NCBI RefSeq assembly: GCF_034497705.1
Contig: NZ_JAXRUV010000007.1
Location: 108,932 to 172,931 of the forward strand
Origin: Marinococcus luteus_A
Lineage (GTDB): Bacteria > Bacillota > Bacilli > Bacillales > Marinococcaceae
Length of the DNA stretch: 64,000 nucleotides
Direction: 5' to 3'
This document shows, piece by piece, positions 57,529-64,000 of the stretch (positions are counted from its first letter, which is position 1; each line of letters begins with the position of its first letter). Made by a program: the position numbers and the translations under genes. The notes under the pieces were generated by a model that searched no databases, was not told the DNA's origin, and worked only from the letters and a program-made list of their open reading frames with translations.

Positions 57529-58071
57529 TTACGTATTCTGCTGTTCAGCGGCACGGAGTTCCTCCAGGCTCAGGCCGAAGGTCATTTCAAGGTGAGGGTA
57601 GTCTTTAAAACCAGGCCAGTCCCCGCCCCAGCTGAAGCCGAGCTCCTTAGCGATCTCCACAGCTTCCGTCCAGTCTGCTTCTCCGTTACCATTGTCATCG
57701 CGTTCCATATCCCAGACCAGCTCTCCATCCGGGGAACGTAAAGCAAAATCAACGGCGAGGCCGTAATTATGATATGATTCACCGCCCCGAGCCTGCGTGA
57801 CAATTTCTCCCTGCGTAGTCCGGCCCTGGGCATATAAAGCCTCCTGCTCTTCCACCGAACGGTATTCATCCGTTACGACAACCTCGATCCCTTGCTGTTC
57901 TGCACGCTGGATCCATTCATTTTTTCGCTCCTCCACGACAGGGTGAAGGCTGTTCTGTTCGACGACTTCGCTTGCTTCCACCTCGGGAAGAGGGTTCTGC
58001 CTGCTGTTCCATCCGAGTACAACCAGAAGGAGAAGTAACCCCGTCATCAGTAGCAAGACATGTCTTTTCAC
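57529..58071 (-). CDS. M15-family L-Ala-D-Glu endopeptidase (CwlK-like)
   Basis: A 180-residue murein peptidase. A signal/anchor segment (about 5-20) is followed by the M15 zinc motif GGESYHNYGLAVDF (His101, Asp108) and the last ligand in DYPHLEMTFG (His160). Between them lies an Asp/Asn-rich loop (about 122-135: MERDDNGNGEADW) typical of CwlK. The zinc site is complete. Predicted extracellular or membrane-anchored. Acidic composition fits a salt-rich exterior. Confidence 0.85.
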   Translation of the reverse strand: MKRHVLLLMTGLLLLLVVLGWNSRQNPLPEVEASEVVEQNSLHPVVEERKNEWIQRAEQQGIEVVVTDEYRSVEEQEALYAQGRTTQGEIVTQARGGESYHNYGLAVDFALRSPDGELVWDMERDDNGNGEADWTEAVEIAKELGFSWGGDWPGFKDYPHLEMTFGLSLEELRAAEQQNT

Positions 58072-58147
58072 TCAGCTGATTTCCTTTCTTTTTCAACCTG
58101 CGTACAGGAAGTATAAACAAGTATTTGTTTGCTGGAACTGGCTGCCT

Positions 58148-59029
58148 TTAGCTGGGGGCGTCTTCAAGGGCGTGGGCAGCAAGTACAAATCCGCCGGTGA
58201 TGCCCGCCTCATCCTGGAGCCCCGGAGTAACAATATATTGATCGATATTGTGAGTAATCATTGGATCCTGAACGTATCCCTGCAGAAGCTGCTGCGCCTG
58301 TTCCTGTACTTTTGCTAGCAGGGAAGGCTGTTTGCTCACGCCGCCGCCAATAATAATCCGCTCGGGGGTAAGAATCAGAATGTAATTCATCATTGCCTGA
58401 GCGAGATAATAAGCTTCAAGGTCCCATACCTCCGGGCGGGAGGTCAATTCGCTGCCCTTTTCTCCCCAACGCTGTTCCACGGCGGGACCTGAAGCAAGCC
58501 CCTCAAGGCAGTCGCTGTGGTAAGGACACGTTCCATTGAAATGGTCCTCAGGATGGCGGCGGACAATAATATGTCCGGCTTCCGGATGGTTCAGACCTTC
58601 AAGAATATTGTTGTTAATAACAGCACCAACACCGATGCCGGTGCCGACTGTCATATACAGGCAGCTCGTCTTTCCGGCACCGGCACCGTGCTTCCATTCC
58701 CCGAGAGCCGCCGCATTAACATCGGTGGTGAAGCCTGCCGGCACAGCGAGGTGTTTTTGTACGTCTCCGAGAATGTTAAAGTTTTGCCATGCTGTTTTTG
58801 GCGTTGTGGTGATATAGCCGTATGTATCATTTTTTGTATTAATATCAATCGGACCAAAAGAACCAATGCCAATAGCTTCGATAGAAAAAGCACGGAAAAA
58901 ATCGTATACCTGCTTCATAGTTTCATCAGGCGTAGTAGTCGGAATGGAAATGCGATCTTTTATGTCACGGCCGTTTTCACTGACCGCACAGACAAATTTT
59001 GTTCCTCCTGCTTCGATGGCGCCGAGCAT
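58148..59029 (-). CDS. ROK-family fructokinase/sugar kinase
   Basis: A 293-residue cytoplasmic hexose kinase. It shows the N-terminal phosphate loop GAIEAGGTKFVCAV, the ATP motif TVGTGIGVGAV, the sugar/zinc segment PEAGHIIVRRHPEDHFNGTCPYHSDCLEGLASGPA (His and Cys zinc ligands of the ROK type) and IIGGGVS. The zinc pattern with CPYHSDC is that of fructokinases such as GmuE/ScrK. ATG 59029 follows AGGAGG by 8 bases. A 13-base palindrome ATGAAAATTTCAT lies upstream (59084-59096). Confidence 0.88.
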   Translation of the reverse strand: MLGAIEAGGTKFVCAVSENGRDIKDRISIPTTTPDETMKQVYDFFRAFSIEAIGIGSFGPIDINTKNDTYGYITTTPKTAWQNFNILGDVQKHLAVPAGFTTDVNAAALGEWKHGAGAGKTSCLYMTVGTGIGVGAVINNNILEGLNHPEAGHIIVRRHPEDHFNGTCPYHSDCLEGLASGPAVEQRWGEKGSELTSRPEVWDLEAYYLAQAMMNYILILTPERIIIGGGVSKQPSLLAKVQEQAQQLLQGYVQDPMITHNIDQYIVTPGLQDEAGITGGFVLAAHALEDAPS

Positions 59030-59192
59030 ATAAACAACCTCCTGGTCTTCGTCTGAAATAGTAAACAGATCATTCAAAAATAAATGAAAATTTCATAAGC
59101 GATAAAATTCTGCACACTTTTTAATCGTACCTTTTTTTTCGGGTTTTGCAAATATGAAATATACTTGCCGGGCGGGAAAGGAGTAAGCTTGA

Positions 59193-59876
59193 ATGAACAG
59201 TGACAGAGAAATATTAGCAAATGTTCAGGGGCAAAGTGGAGAGCTGCAGCTGCAGCGCCGCGGTGGGCATTATGAAGTCATCAGTAACGGCACATTTTTG
59301 ATGGCGACGCACAACGGAGAGTCGGAGCGGCGAATGGTGCAGGAAGCGATGAATCATGCTTATTCAGCAGAGTCGGTGCTGATTGGAGGTCTTGGCGTCG
59401 GTTTTTCACTCCACGAAGCGGTGCAGCATACAGAAACGGTTCATGTAACCGTTGTGGAACTGGAGAAACACATTATTGAGTGGAACCGCCTGTATTTTCA
59501 GGATTGGAACGGAAGGGCTCTTGAAAACAGTAAAGCACAAATCGTAGAGGAAGACCTCCAGGTATTTCTGGAAAAAGGAACAAACAACCGTTGGGGCGTT
59601 GTGTGCATGGATACAGATAACGGCCCTGACTGGCTTGTCCGGGAAGACAACCAGCACATGTACGAGGCGGGAGGGCTTCAAACGATTTACGCCGCGCTCC
59701 GGTGCGGAGGAGTAGCTGCTTTTTGGAGTGCTTCTTATTCCAGAGCCTTTGAAAACATTCTGAAGGCGGTTTTTGATACTGTATGGATAGAGGAGGTGGG
59801 TGCCGGGCGCGGCGGACCGGATGTTATTTTTTACGCCAGGAAAGCAGAACATATGCATTCATCACACAATTTTTGA
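59193..59876 (+). CDS. Spermidine synthase-like SAM-binding protein
   Basis: A 227-residue Rossmann-fold protein: short N-terminal beta part (LQLQRRGGHYEVISNGTFLMAT), SAM/dcSAM loop VLIGGLGVGFSL, acidic VVELEKHIIEWN and VVCMDTDNGPDWL. It is shorter than true spermidine synthase and lacks the clear gatekeeper DxxD pair, so a methyltransferase or aminopropyltransferase role is open. The start follows AAAGGAG. It precedes the glycosylation operon by about 100 bases. Confidence 0.75.
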   Translation: MNSDREILANVQGQSGELQLQRRGGHYEVISNGTFLMATHNGESERRMVQEAMNHAYSAESVLIGGLGVGFSLHEAVQHTETVHVTVVELEKHIIEWNRLYFQDWNGRALENSKAQIVEEDLQVFLEKGTNNRWGVVCMDTDNGPDWLVREDNQHMYEAGGLQTIYAALRCGGVAAFWSASYSRAFENILKAVFDTVWIEEVGAGRGGPDVIFYARKAEHMHSSHNF

Positions 59877-59979
59877 GATTTTTTTAGCCCTCTACAGTGA
59901 TACAAAAGATACAGAGAAGGGTACGATATGAAAGTACTGTGTAAACAGTGGGAGATGAAGGGGTCAGGGAGGAAAGGGA

Positions 59980-60915
59980 ATGAAAAAGATATCAATTGTA
60001 ATTCCTTCGTATAATGAAGAAGACAATATTATATCTGTATATGAATCACTGCAGAACCATTTAGGGCATCTGCCCTATGAAATAGAGGCACTTTATATAG
60101 ATGATGGAAGCTCGGACCGCACGCTGACGAAAATGAGAGAGCTTGCGGGGACGTATGAAAATGTAAGCTACGTTTCTTTTACCCGTAATTTTGGAAAAGA
60201 AGCGGCACTGATTGCAGGACTGCATCACGCGGACGGCGATGCCGTAGTAATCATTGACGCTGACCTGCAGCATCCGTCCGAGGTAATTCTGGAATTGATT
60301 GAAGGCTACGAAGAAGGCTATGATCAGGTGATCGCAAAACGGAACCGGGAAGGAGATTCAAAATTCCGTTCCGGCATGGCCTCGATGTATTATAAATTTA
60401 TTAATAGAATGGTGGATGTGAAGCTTGAAGACGGCGTCGGTGACTTCCGTCTGTTAAGCCGCCGGGCATTGGACGCCCTGCTGTCCCTGAGTGAAGCCAA
60501 TCGTTTTTCGAAGGGGCTTTTTTCATGGATCGGCTTTCCGTCCAAAACAGTTTACTACGAAAATGTCCAGCGCCAGGAGGGTGAAACCAAATGGTCGTTT
60601 TCGAGCCTTTTAAATTACGGCGTTGACGGCATGATTTCCTTTAATAACCGTCCGCTTCGTGTCTGTTTGTATACCGGCCTAATCGTGATGCTGCTTGCAC
60701 TTGTTTATATCGGTATCACGTTTGTGCAAATCCTTCGGATGGGAATAGAAGTGCCGGGTTATTTTACAACAATTTCGGCTATACTGTTTTTAGGTGGCGT
60801 GCAGCTGGTAAGTCTCGGTGTGCTCGGGGAGTATATCGGACGCATTTACTATGAAACAAAAAGACGCCCGCATTATTTGGTGCAGGAATCTAATACGAAA
60901 AGGCGAGATGCATGA
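59980..60915 (+). CDS. GT2-family membrane glycosyltransferase (CsbB/GtrB-like)
   Basis: A 311-residue enzyme that charges undecaprenyl phosphate with a sugar on the cytoplasmic face. Catalytic GT2 domain (1 to about 230) with VIPSYNEEDN, YIDDGSSDRT, DADLQHP (metal Asp) and QEGETKWSF, then two C-terminal spans. The start follows a GGGAGGAAAGGG site. The stop overlaps the GtrA-like start (ATGA). With GtrA and YfhO it makes the three-part teichoic-acid glycosylation set known from Bacillus and Staphylococcus. Confidence 0.92.
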   Translation: MKKISIVIPSYNEEDNIISVYESLQNHLGHLPYEIEALYIDDGSSDRTLTKMRELAGTYENVSYVSFTRNFGKEAALIAGLHHADGDAVVIIDADLQHPSEVILELIEGYEEGYDQVIAKRNREGDSKFRSGMASMYYKFINRMVDVKLEDGVGDFRLLSRRALDALLSLSEANRFSKGLFSWIGFPSKTVYYENVQRQEGETKWSFSSLLNYGVDGMISFNNRPLRVCLYTGLIVMLLALVYIGITFVQILRMGIEVPGYFTTISAILFLGGVQLVSLGVLGEYIGRIYYETKRRPHYLVQESNTKRRDA

Positions 60916-61286
60916 AACAGTTGGATAATGAGTTTACCAGATTTGTTTTAGTGGGCGGTGTGAATACGTTAAACTACTACGCCGCCTACTTACTGCTTCA
61001 CGTGGTGCTTTCGGTACCATATATGATCGCCCATATTACCGGGTTTTTTATCAGCTTTGTCATTTCTTTCTTTTTAAATACATACTTTACTTACAAGGTC
61101 CGGCCGACATGGAAGAAGTTTTTCCAATTTCCGCTGACCCAGGTGGTGAATGTAGGGGTTTCATCCGTTTTTGCTTATATATTCGTGGAATGGCTGAGTA
61201 TTAACAGTACTATCGCCCCGCTGGGAGCGGTGATTTTTACTATACCGGTCACGTTCATTGTCACAGGGAAAATACTAAAAAGATAG
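60912..61286 (+). CDS. GtrA-family flippase
   Basis: A 124-residue, four-span membrane protein: EFTRFVLVGGVNTLNYYAAYLLLH, the SFFLNTYFTYKVRPTWKKFFQFPLTQV loop and a closing KILKR. GtrA proteins are thought to flip the lipid-linked sugar to the outer leaflet. It is coupled to the GT2 gene by a four-base overlap, and 12 bases separate it from the YfhO gene, so all three are co-made. Confidence 0.9.
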   Translation: MKQLDNEFTRFVLVGGVNTLNYYAAYLLLHVVLSVPYMIAHITGFFISFVISFFLNTYFTYKVRPTWKKFFQFPLTQVVNVGVSSVFAYIFVEWLSINSTIAPLGAVIFTIPVTFIVTGKILKR

Positions 61287-61298
61287 CGTGGGGAGAGA

Positions 61299-63890
61299 AT
61301 GTTGAAACATAAGCATATATGGGGGGTTGCGGCAGCAGTCATTCTGGCAGTCATTGCAGCGCACGCATTTTTCTTATACCAATGGACCAATAATACGTAT
61401 ATGGCCGGGCCGAATGACGGTTTGAACCAGATGGGACCGTTTAAGCAGCTGCTGTATGATCATTACACGAGCGGAGAATTTTTTTATTCCTTTCAGCTTG
61501 GACTTGGCGGCAGTATGTTCACTCAGCTCGGATACTATTACTCGACGAACCTGTTCTTTTATTTCCAGATGGCCGTGGTGTATATGCTGGAGCTGGTCGG
61601 GTTGATTCGTGAGCCGGACGCCGCTTTTTGGACGGAGGCCGTCATTTTTATCAGCATGGCCCGTATGACACTCGTTTCCTTTTTAGCATACGCCTGCTTC
61701 CGTTATATGAAGCTCGACCGTGTACCTGCCCTGACAGGAGCCCTGTTGTATGCCACGTGTGTAATGTATTTCCGTCACGCGGCATTTTGGGAATTTTTTG
61801 CGGATGCTTTCATTTGGCTCCCGCTACTCGTATTTGGCGTGGAAAAAATTATTCGGGAGAAAAAACCGCTGCTGTTTATTTTTGCACTCGCAGCAACCGT
61901 CTTTTCGAACTTCTACTTCTCCTATATTGTGCTTATTTTTATCGGGATTTATATACTAGCCAGATGGCTGATCCGCCTTGAGCCTGCAGAAACAAAAATA
62001 GGTAAACAGATACTGTATTTCGGGGGCAGCTCCCTGCTTGGATTCGGCATTGGGCTGACCGGCTTTTTCGCCGGAGTGTACGGTTACTTTAACAATTACC
62101 GGCCAGACTTTGAACAGGAGATCGTGTTATTTGATAACACAAGCAATATTCTGCTCGACAGCCGTTTCCTCATTGTACCGACCATCTTTTTAGTGTTCGC
62201 AGTCTGGAAGCAGCTGTATAAGGATCCGCGGTTTGTGCTGTTTACCATTCTCTCGCTTTTATTTATCGTATTTCATTACAGCCCGCTGATAGGGAGCGTA
62301 TTTAACGGGTTTTCCGCACCAAGGAACCGGTTTGAGTATATTACTGCGTTTTTACTTGCCGGTGCAGTGGCAGCAGGTATTCAGCATATCCGCAAGCTCG
62401 ACTGGCGGGAGCTGGCGCCTTCGCTTATTTTTGTGACAGGCATGTACGTGCTGTTTTATCTGTTGGATGACGATTTTTCCATCGATCACTGGAGCGGATG
62501 GCTGACGCCTGGTATGATCATCATCTCCCTGGTGGCATTTATCATAACAACCATTACGGATGTACGCGGCAAAAGAATCATTACTGCCGTTTTTGCCATT
62601 ATTACAAGCGTGGTTGTCGCAAACCAATACCAGTATGAAAAACTGTTTGAACGCGGAAGCATGAGCGGCACGACGCAGGAATTTCTCATGAGTGAGGATT
62701 ACATGGACGCAGATCAAATCGAACTGCTGGATGAAGCTTCGCAGGAGGACCCGGACGCTCTGTCCCGAACTACATGGATCAAGGACCCACAGCGCACGAA
62801 TACGCCGCTTTATTTGGAATTTTACGGGGCGGGGGCATACTCAAGTATTTTGAATGAAGAAATACTCATGTTTTATTACAATGACCTTCAGATCGATCTT
62901 GGCCGGGAGAGCATCAGCCGGTATTCGGATTTCGGACGAAGGGCCAACATTTACAGCCTGCTGCGCGGTGAATACGCCATGTTTGAAAAGGACGGGGACG
63001 AAAACGTACCGTACGGGTTTACTCCATTTGTAGAAAATGATGACTATATTATTTACCAGAATGAAAATGTGCTGCCATTTATACGGACCACAGACCAGGT
63101 ATATGCCTACGAAGAAGCAGAAGAAGCGGCACCTCTCGCGAAGGAGCATGCCATGCTGAATGGCGTGATTCTCGAGAACCCGGAAGAAGCAGCTGAATTT
63201 CCACAGGAAGAGTCTGTCATTACCAGTGAAAATGTTGAAGCGGTAAATGGTACCTACGAGAACGAAATGCTTACGGTTACCGGGGAGGAGGGCGGCCTCA
63301 ATATTAGAGTGCCGGAGAATGAAAACGTGGAGGATTACTACGTGGACTTTCTCCTCCGACAGGAGCCCGGCGTTGGTTTTTTCCGAATGAACGTAAACGA
63401 ATTTGAAACCTCCCGCAAGGCAAGGGATTCGCTGTACCGTACCGATGAAAATGATTTAACGATCCGCGTGGAAAATCCCGAGGACAACATCATAGAGATC
63501 CGGATGCCTGAAGGAGAATATCATCTTGAAGATTTGGCCGTTTACGGAGAAACGTATGAACAATTAAACGAAGCCAAAGCCCAGGCAGAGGAGAACGCCC
63601 GGAGTGTAGACGTGAACGGCAATGAAGTTGACGCCGTTATTGAAAACGATACAGGAGATGCGTACGCTGTGATGCCGATTCCTTATGAAAAAGGATGGAG
63701 AGCTAAAGTAAACGGAGAAGGCGTGCCAATCGAAAAAGCTAACGGGGCGTTTACTGCCGTTCCGCTTGAAGAAGGGGAAAATAACCTTTCCCTCACGTAC
63801 TACCCGCCTTATTTCTGGTGGATGACTGCGGTATCGGTGGTCTCGCTTATATTAGCAGCATTATGGGGCATTAAAAAAAGAAGAAAATAA
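61299..63890 (+). CDS. yfhO: YfhO-family extracytoplasmic glycosyltransferase
   Basis: An 863-residue GT-C-like protein with about twelve spans (up to about residue 450) and a large, very acidic extracellular domain (about 460-835), then a final span and basic tail (IKKRRK). The N-terminal NDGLNQMGPFKQLLYDHYTSGEFFYSFQLGLG carries the first-loop acidic residue of the family. YfhO moves the sugar from undecaprenyl phosphate to lipoteichoic (or wall teichoic) acid. The start follows GGGGAGA. A double terminator follows. Confidence 0.92.
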   Translation: MLKHKHIWGVAAAVILAVIAAHAFFLYQWTNNTYMAGPNDGLNQMGPFKQLLYDHYTSGEFFYSFQLGLGGSMFTQLGYYYSTNLFFYFQMAVVYMLELVGLIREPDAAFWTEAVIFISMARMTLVSFLAYACFRYMKLDRVPALTGALLYATCVMYFRHAAFWEFFADAFIWLPLLVFGVEKIIREKKPLLFIFALAATVFSNFYFSYIVLIFIGIYILARWLIRLEPAETKIGKQILYFGGSSLLGFGIGLTGFFAGVYGYFNNYRPDFEQEIVLFDNTSNILLDSRFLIVPTIFLVFAVWKQLYKDPRFVLFTILSLLFIVFHYSPLIGSVFNGFSAPRNRFEYITAFLLAGAVAAGIQHIRKLDWRELAPSLIFVTGMYVLFYLLDDDFSIDHWSGWLTPGMIIISLVAFIITTITDVRGKRIITAVFAIITSVVVANQYQYEKLFERGSMSGTTQEFLMSEDYMDADQIELLDEASQEDPDALSRTTWIKDPQRTNTPLYLEFYGAGAYSSILNEEILMFYYNDLQIDLGRESISRYSDFGRRANIYSLLRGEYAMFEKDGDENVPYGFTPFVENDDYIIYQNENVLPFIRTTDQVYAYEEAEEAAPLAKEHAMLNGVILENPEEAAEFPQEESVITSENVEAVNGTYENEMLTVTGEEGGLNIRVPENENVEDYYVDFLLRQEPGVGFFRMNVNEFETSRKARDSLYRTDENDLTIRVENPEDNIIEIRMPEGEYHLEDLAVYGETYEQLNEAKAQAEENARSVDVNGNEVDAVIENDTGDAYAVMPIPYEKGWRAKVNGEGVPIEKANGAFTAVPLEEGENNLSLTYYPPYFWWMTAVSVVSLILAALWGIKKRRK

Positions 63891-63908
63891 TATTTCCCAG
63901 GAAATAAA

Positions 63909-63931
63909 AAAGGCCGTGCGAGCGGCCTTTC
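63909..63931 (+). terminator. First terminator after yfhO
   Basis: AAAGGCCG/CGGCCTTT stem (63909-63916 with 63923-63930). Confidence 0.75.
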
Positions 63932-63933
63932 AG

Positions 63934-63979
63934 ACTGTCGACAATGACTCTCATTTTAGAGCTTGTCGGCAGTTTTTTT
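63934..63979 (+). terminator. Second terminator after yfhO
   Basis: ACTGTCGACAA/TTGTCGGCAGT stem (63934-63944 with 63963-63973, one G-U pair) with inner CTCT/AGAG pairing and a run of seven T. Confidence 0.8.
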
Positions 63980-63990
63980 CGTGCTATGAT
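63963..63990 (+). promoter_or_regulatory. Predicted promoter of the next gene, overlapping the terminator
   Basis: TTGTCG (63963-63968), 16 bp, TATGAT (63985-63990) with an extended -10 TG. The gene it serves lies beyond the window. Confidence 0.55.
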
Positions 63991-64000
63991 AAAAAGAAAT

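Noticed and set aside
1..64000. CRISPR array, insertion sequences, tRNA or rRNA genes
   Set aside because: No direct-repeat/spacer pattern, transposase motif or cloverleaf/rRNA signature was seen. The Cas4-like pair is therefore not part of a local CRISPR locus.

Overview
The window comes from a low-GC Gram-positive genome of the order Bacillales. It shows AGGAGG-type ribosome binding sites, frequent GTG and TTG starts, CcpA (cre), LexA and ECF/sigma-W-like sites, and Bacillus-type gene sets (glcD-glcF, CsbB/GtrA/YfhO, CwlK, Cof-type HAD). Acidic secreted domains, a CrtN-like carotenoid enzyme and futalosine-pathway menaquinone genes suggest a pigmented, salt- or alkali-adapted Bacillaceae (Marinococcus/Salsuginibacillus/Alkalicoccus-like). 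That placement is an inference. No rRNA, tRNA, insertion sequence, prophage or CRISPR array was seen.

Layout. 1-11.4 kb: the end of a LacI regulator, shikimate kinase and a polytopic membrane protein, then an apparently uncharacterised catabolic regulon. Its genes are ALDH, Zn-alcohol dehydrogenase, a ThDP enzyme, a xylose-isomerase-like TIM barrel, type I 3-dehydroquinate dehydratase, a FadR-type GntR regulator, a class III CoA-transferase and an HMG-CoA-lyase-like enzyme. Four copies of a perfect palindrome centred on AGATCGATCT lie at its promoters, and two perfect-consensus cre sites lie upstream of the ALDH gene and of gntR. This block looks more AT-rich than what follows.

11.4-31.9 kb: mainly housekeeping and stress genes, including small membrane proteins, an SOS-boxed dinB, HD and alpha/beta hydrolases, catalase, a divergent FAD monooxygenase, a BcrAB-like ABC operon behind a sigma-W-like promoter, redox and efflux genes, arylamine N-acetyltransferase and mqnB-mqnD. 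31.9-34.8 kb: an EamA-family exporter followed by two overlapping genes that together carry all the hallmarks of one Cas4-like Fe-S nuclease, each half with a transmembrane segment, and a divergent S66 (LdcA/MccF-like) peptidase.

34.8-55.2 kb: acetyltransferase, VOC and flavin enzymes, homoserine dehydrogenase-like and D-malate/tartrate dehydrogenase genes, an NlpC/P60 wall hydrolase with a long leader, glycolate oxidase glcD-glcF running into an ICMT-like methyltransferase and a CrtN-family gene, a lone fabH, an SDR, tandem epoxide-hydrolase-like genes and a DrrAB-like exporter. 55.2-64 kb: an HSL-type esterase, a PRISE-type reductase gene broken by one in-frame amber codon, CwlK-like peptidase, ROK fructokinase, a spermidine-synthase-like protein and a complete CsbB-GtrA-YfhO cell-wall glycosylation operon.

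Most promising for follow-up are the split membrane-anchored Cas4-like nuclease and the palindrome-controlled catabolic regulon.
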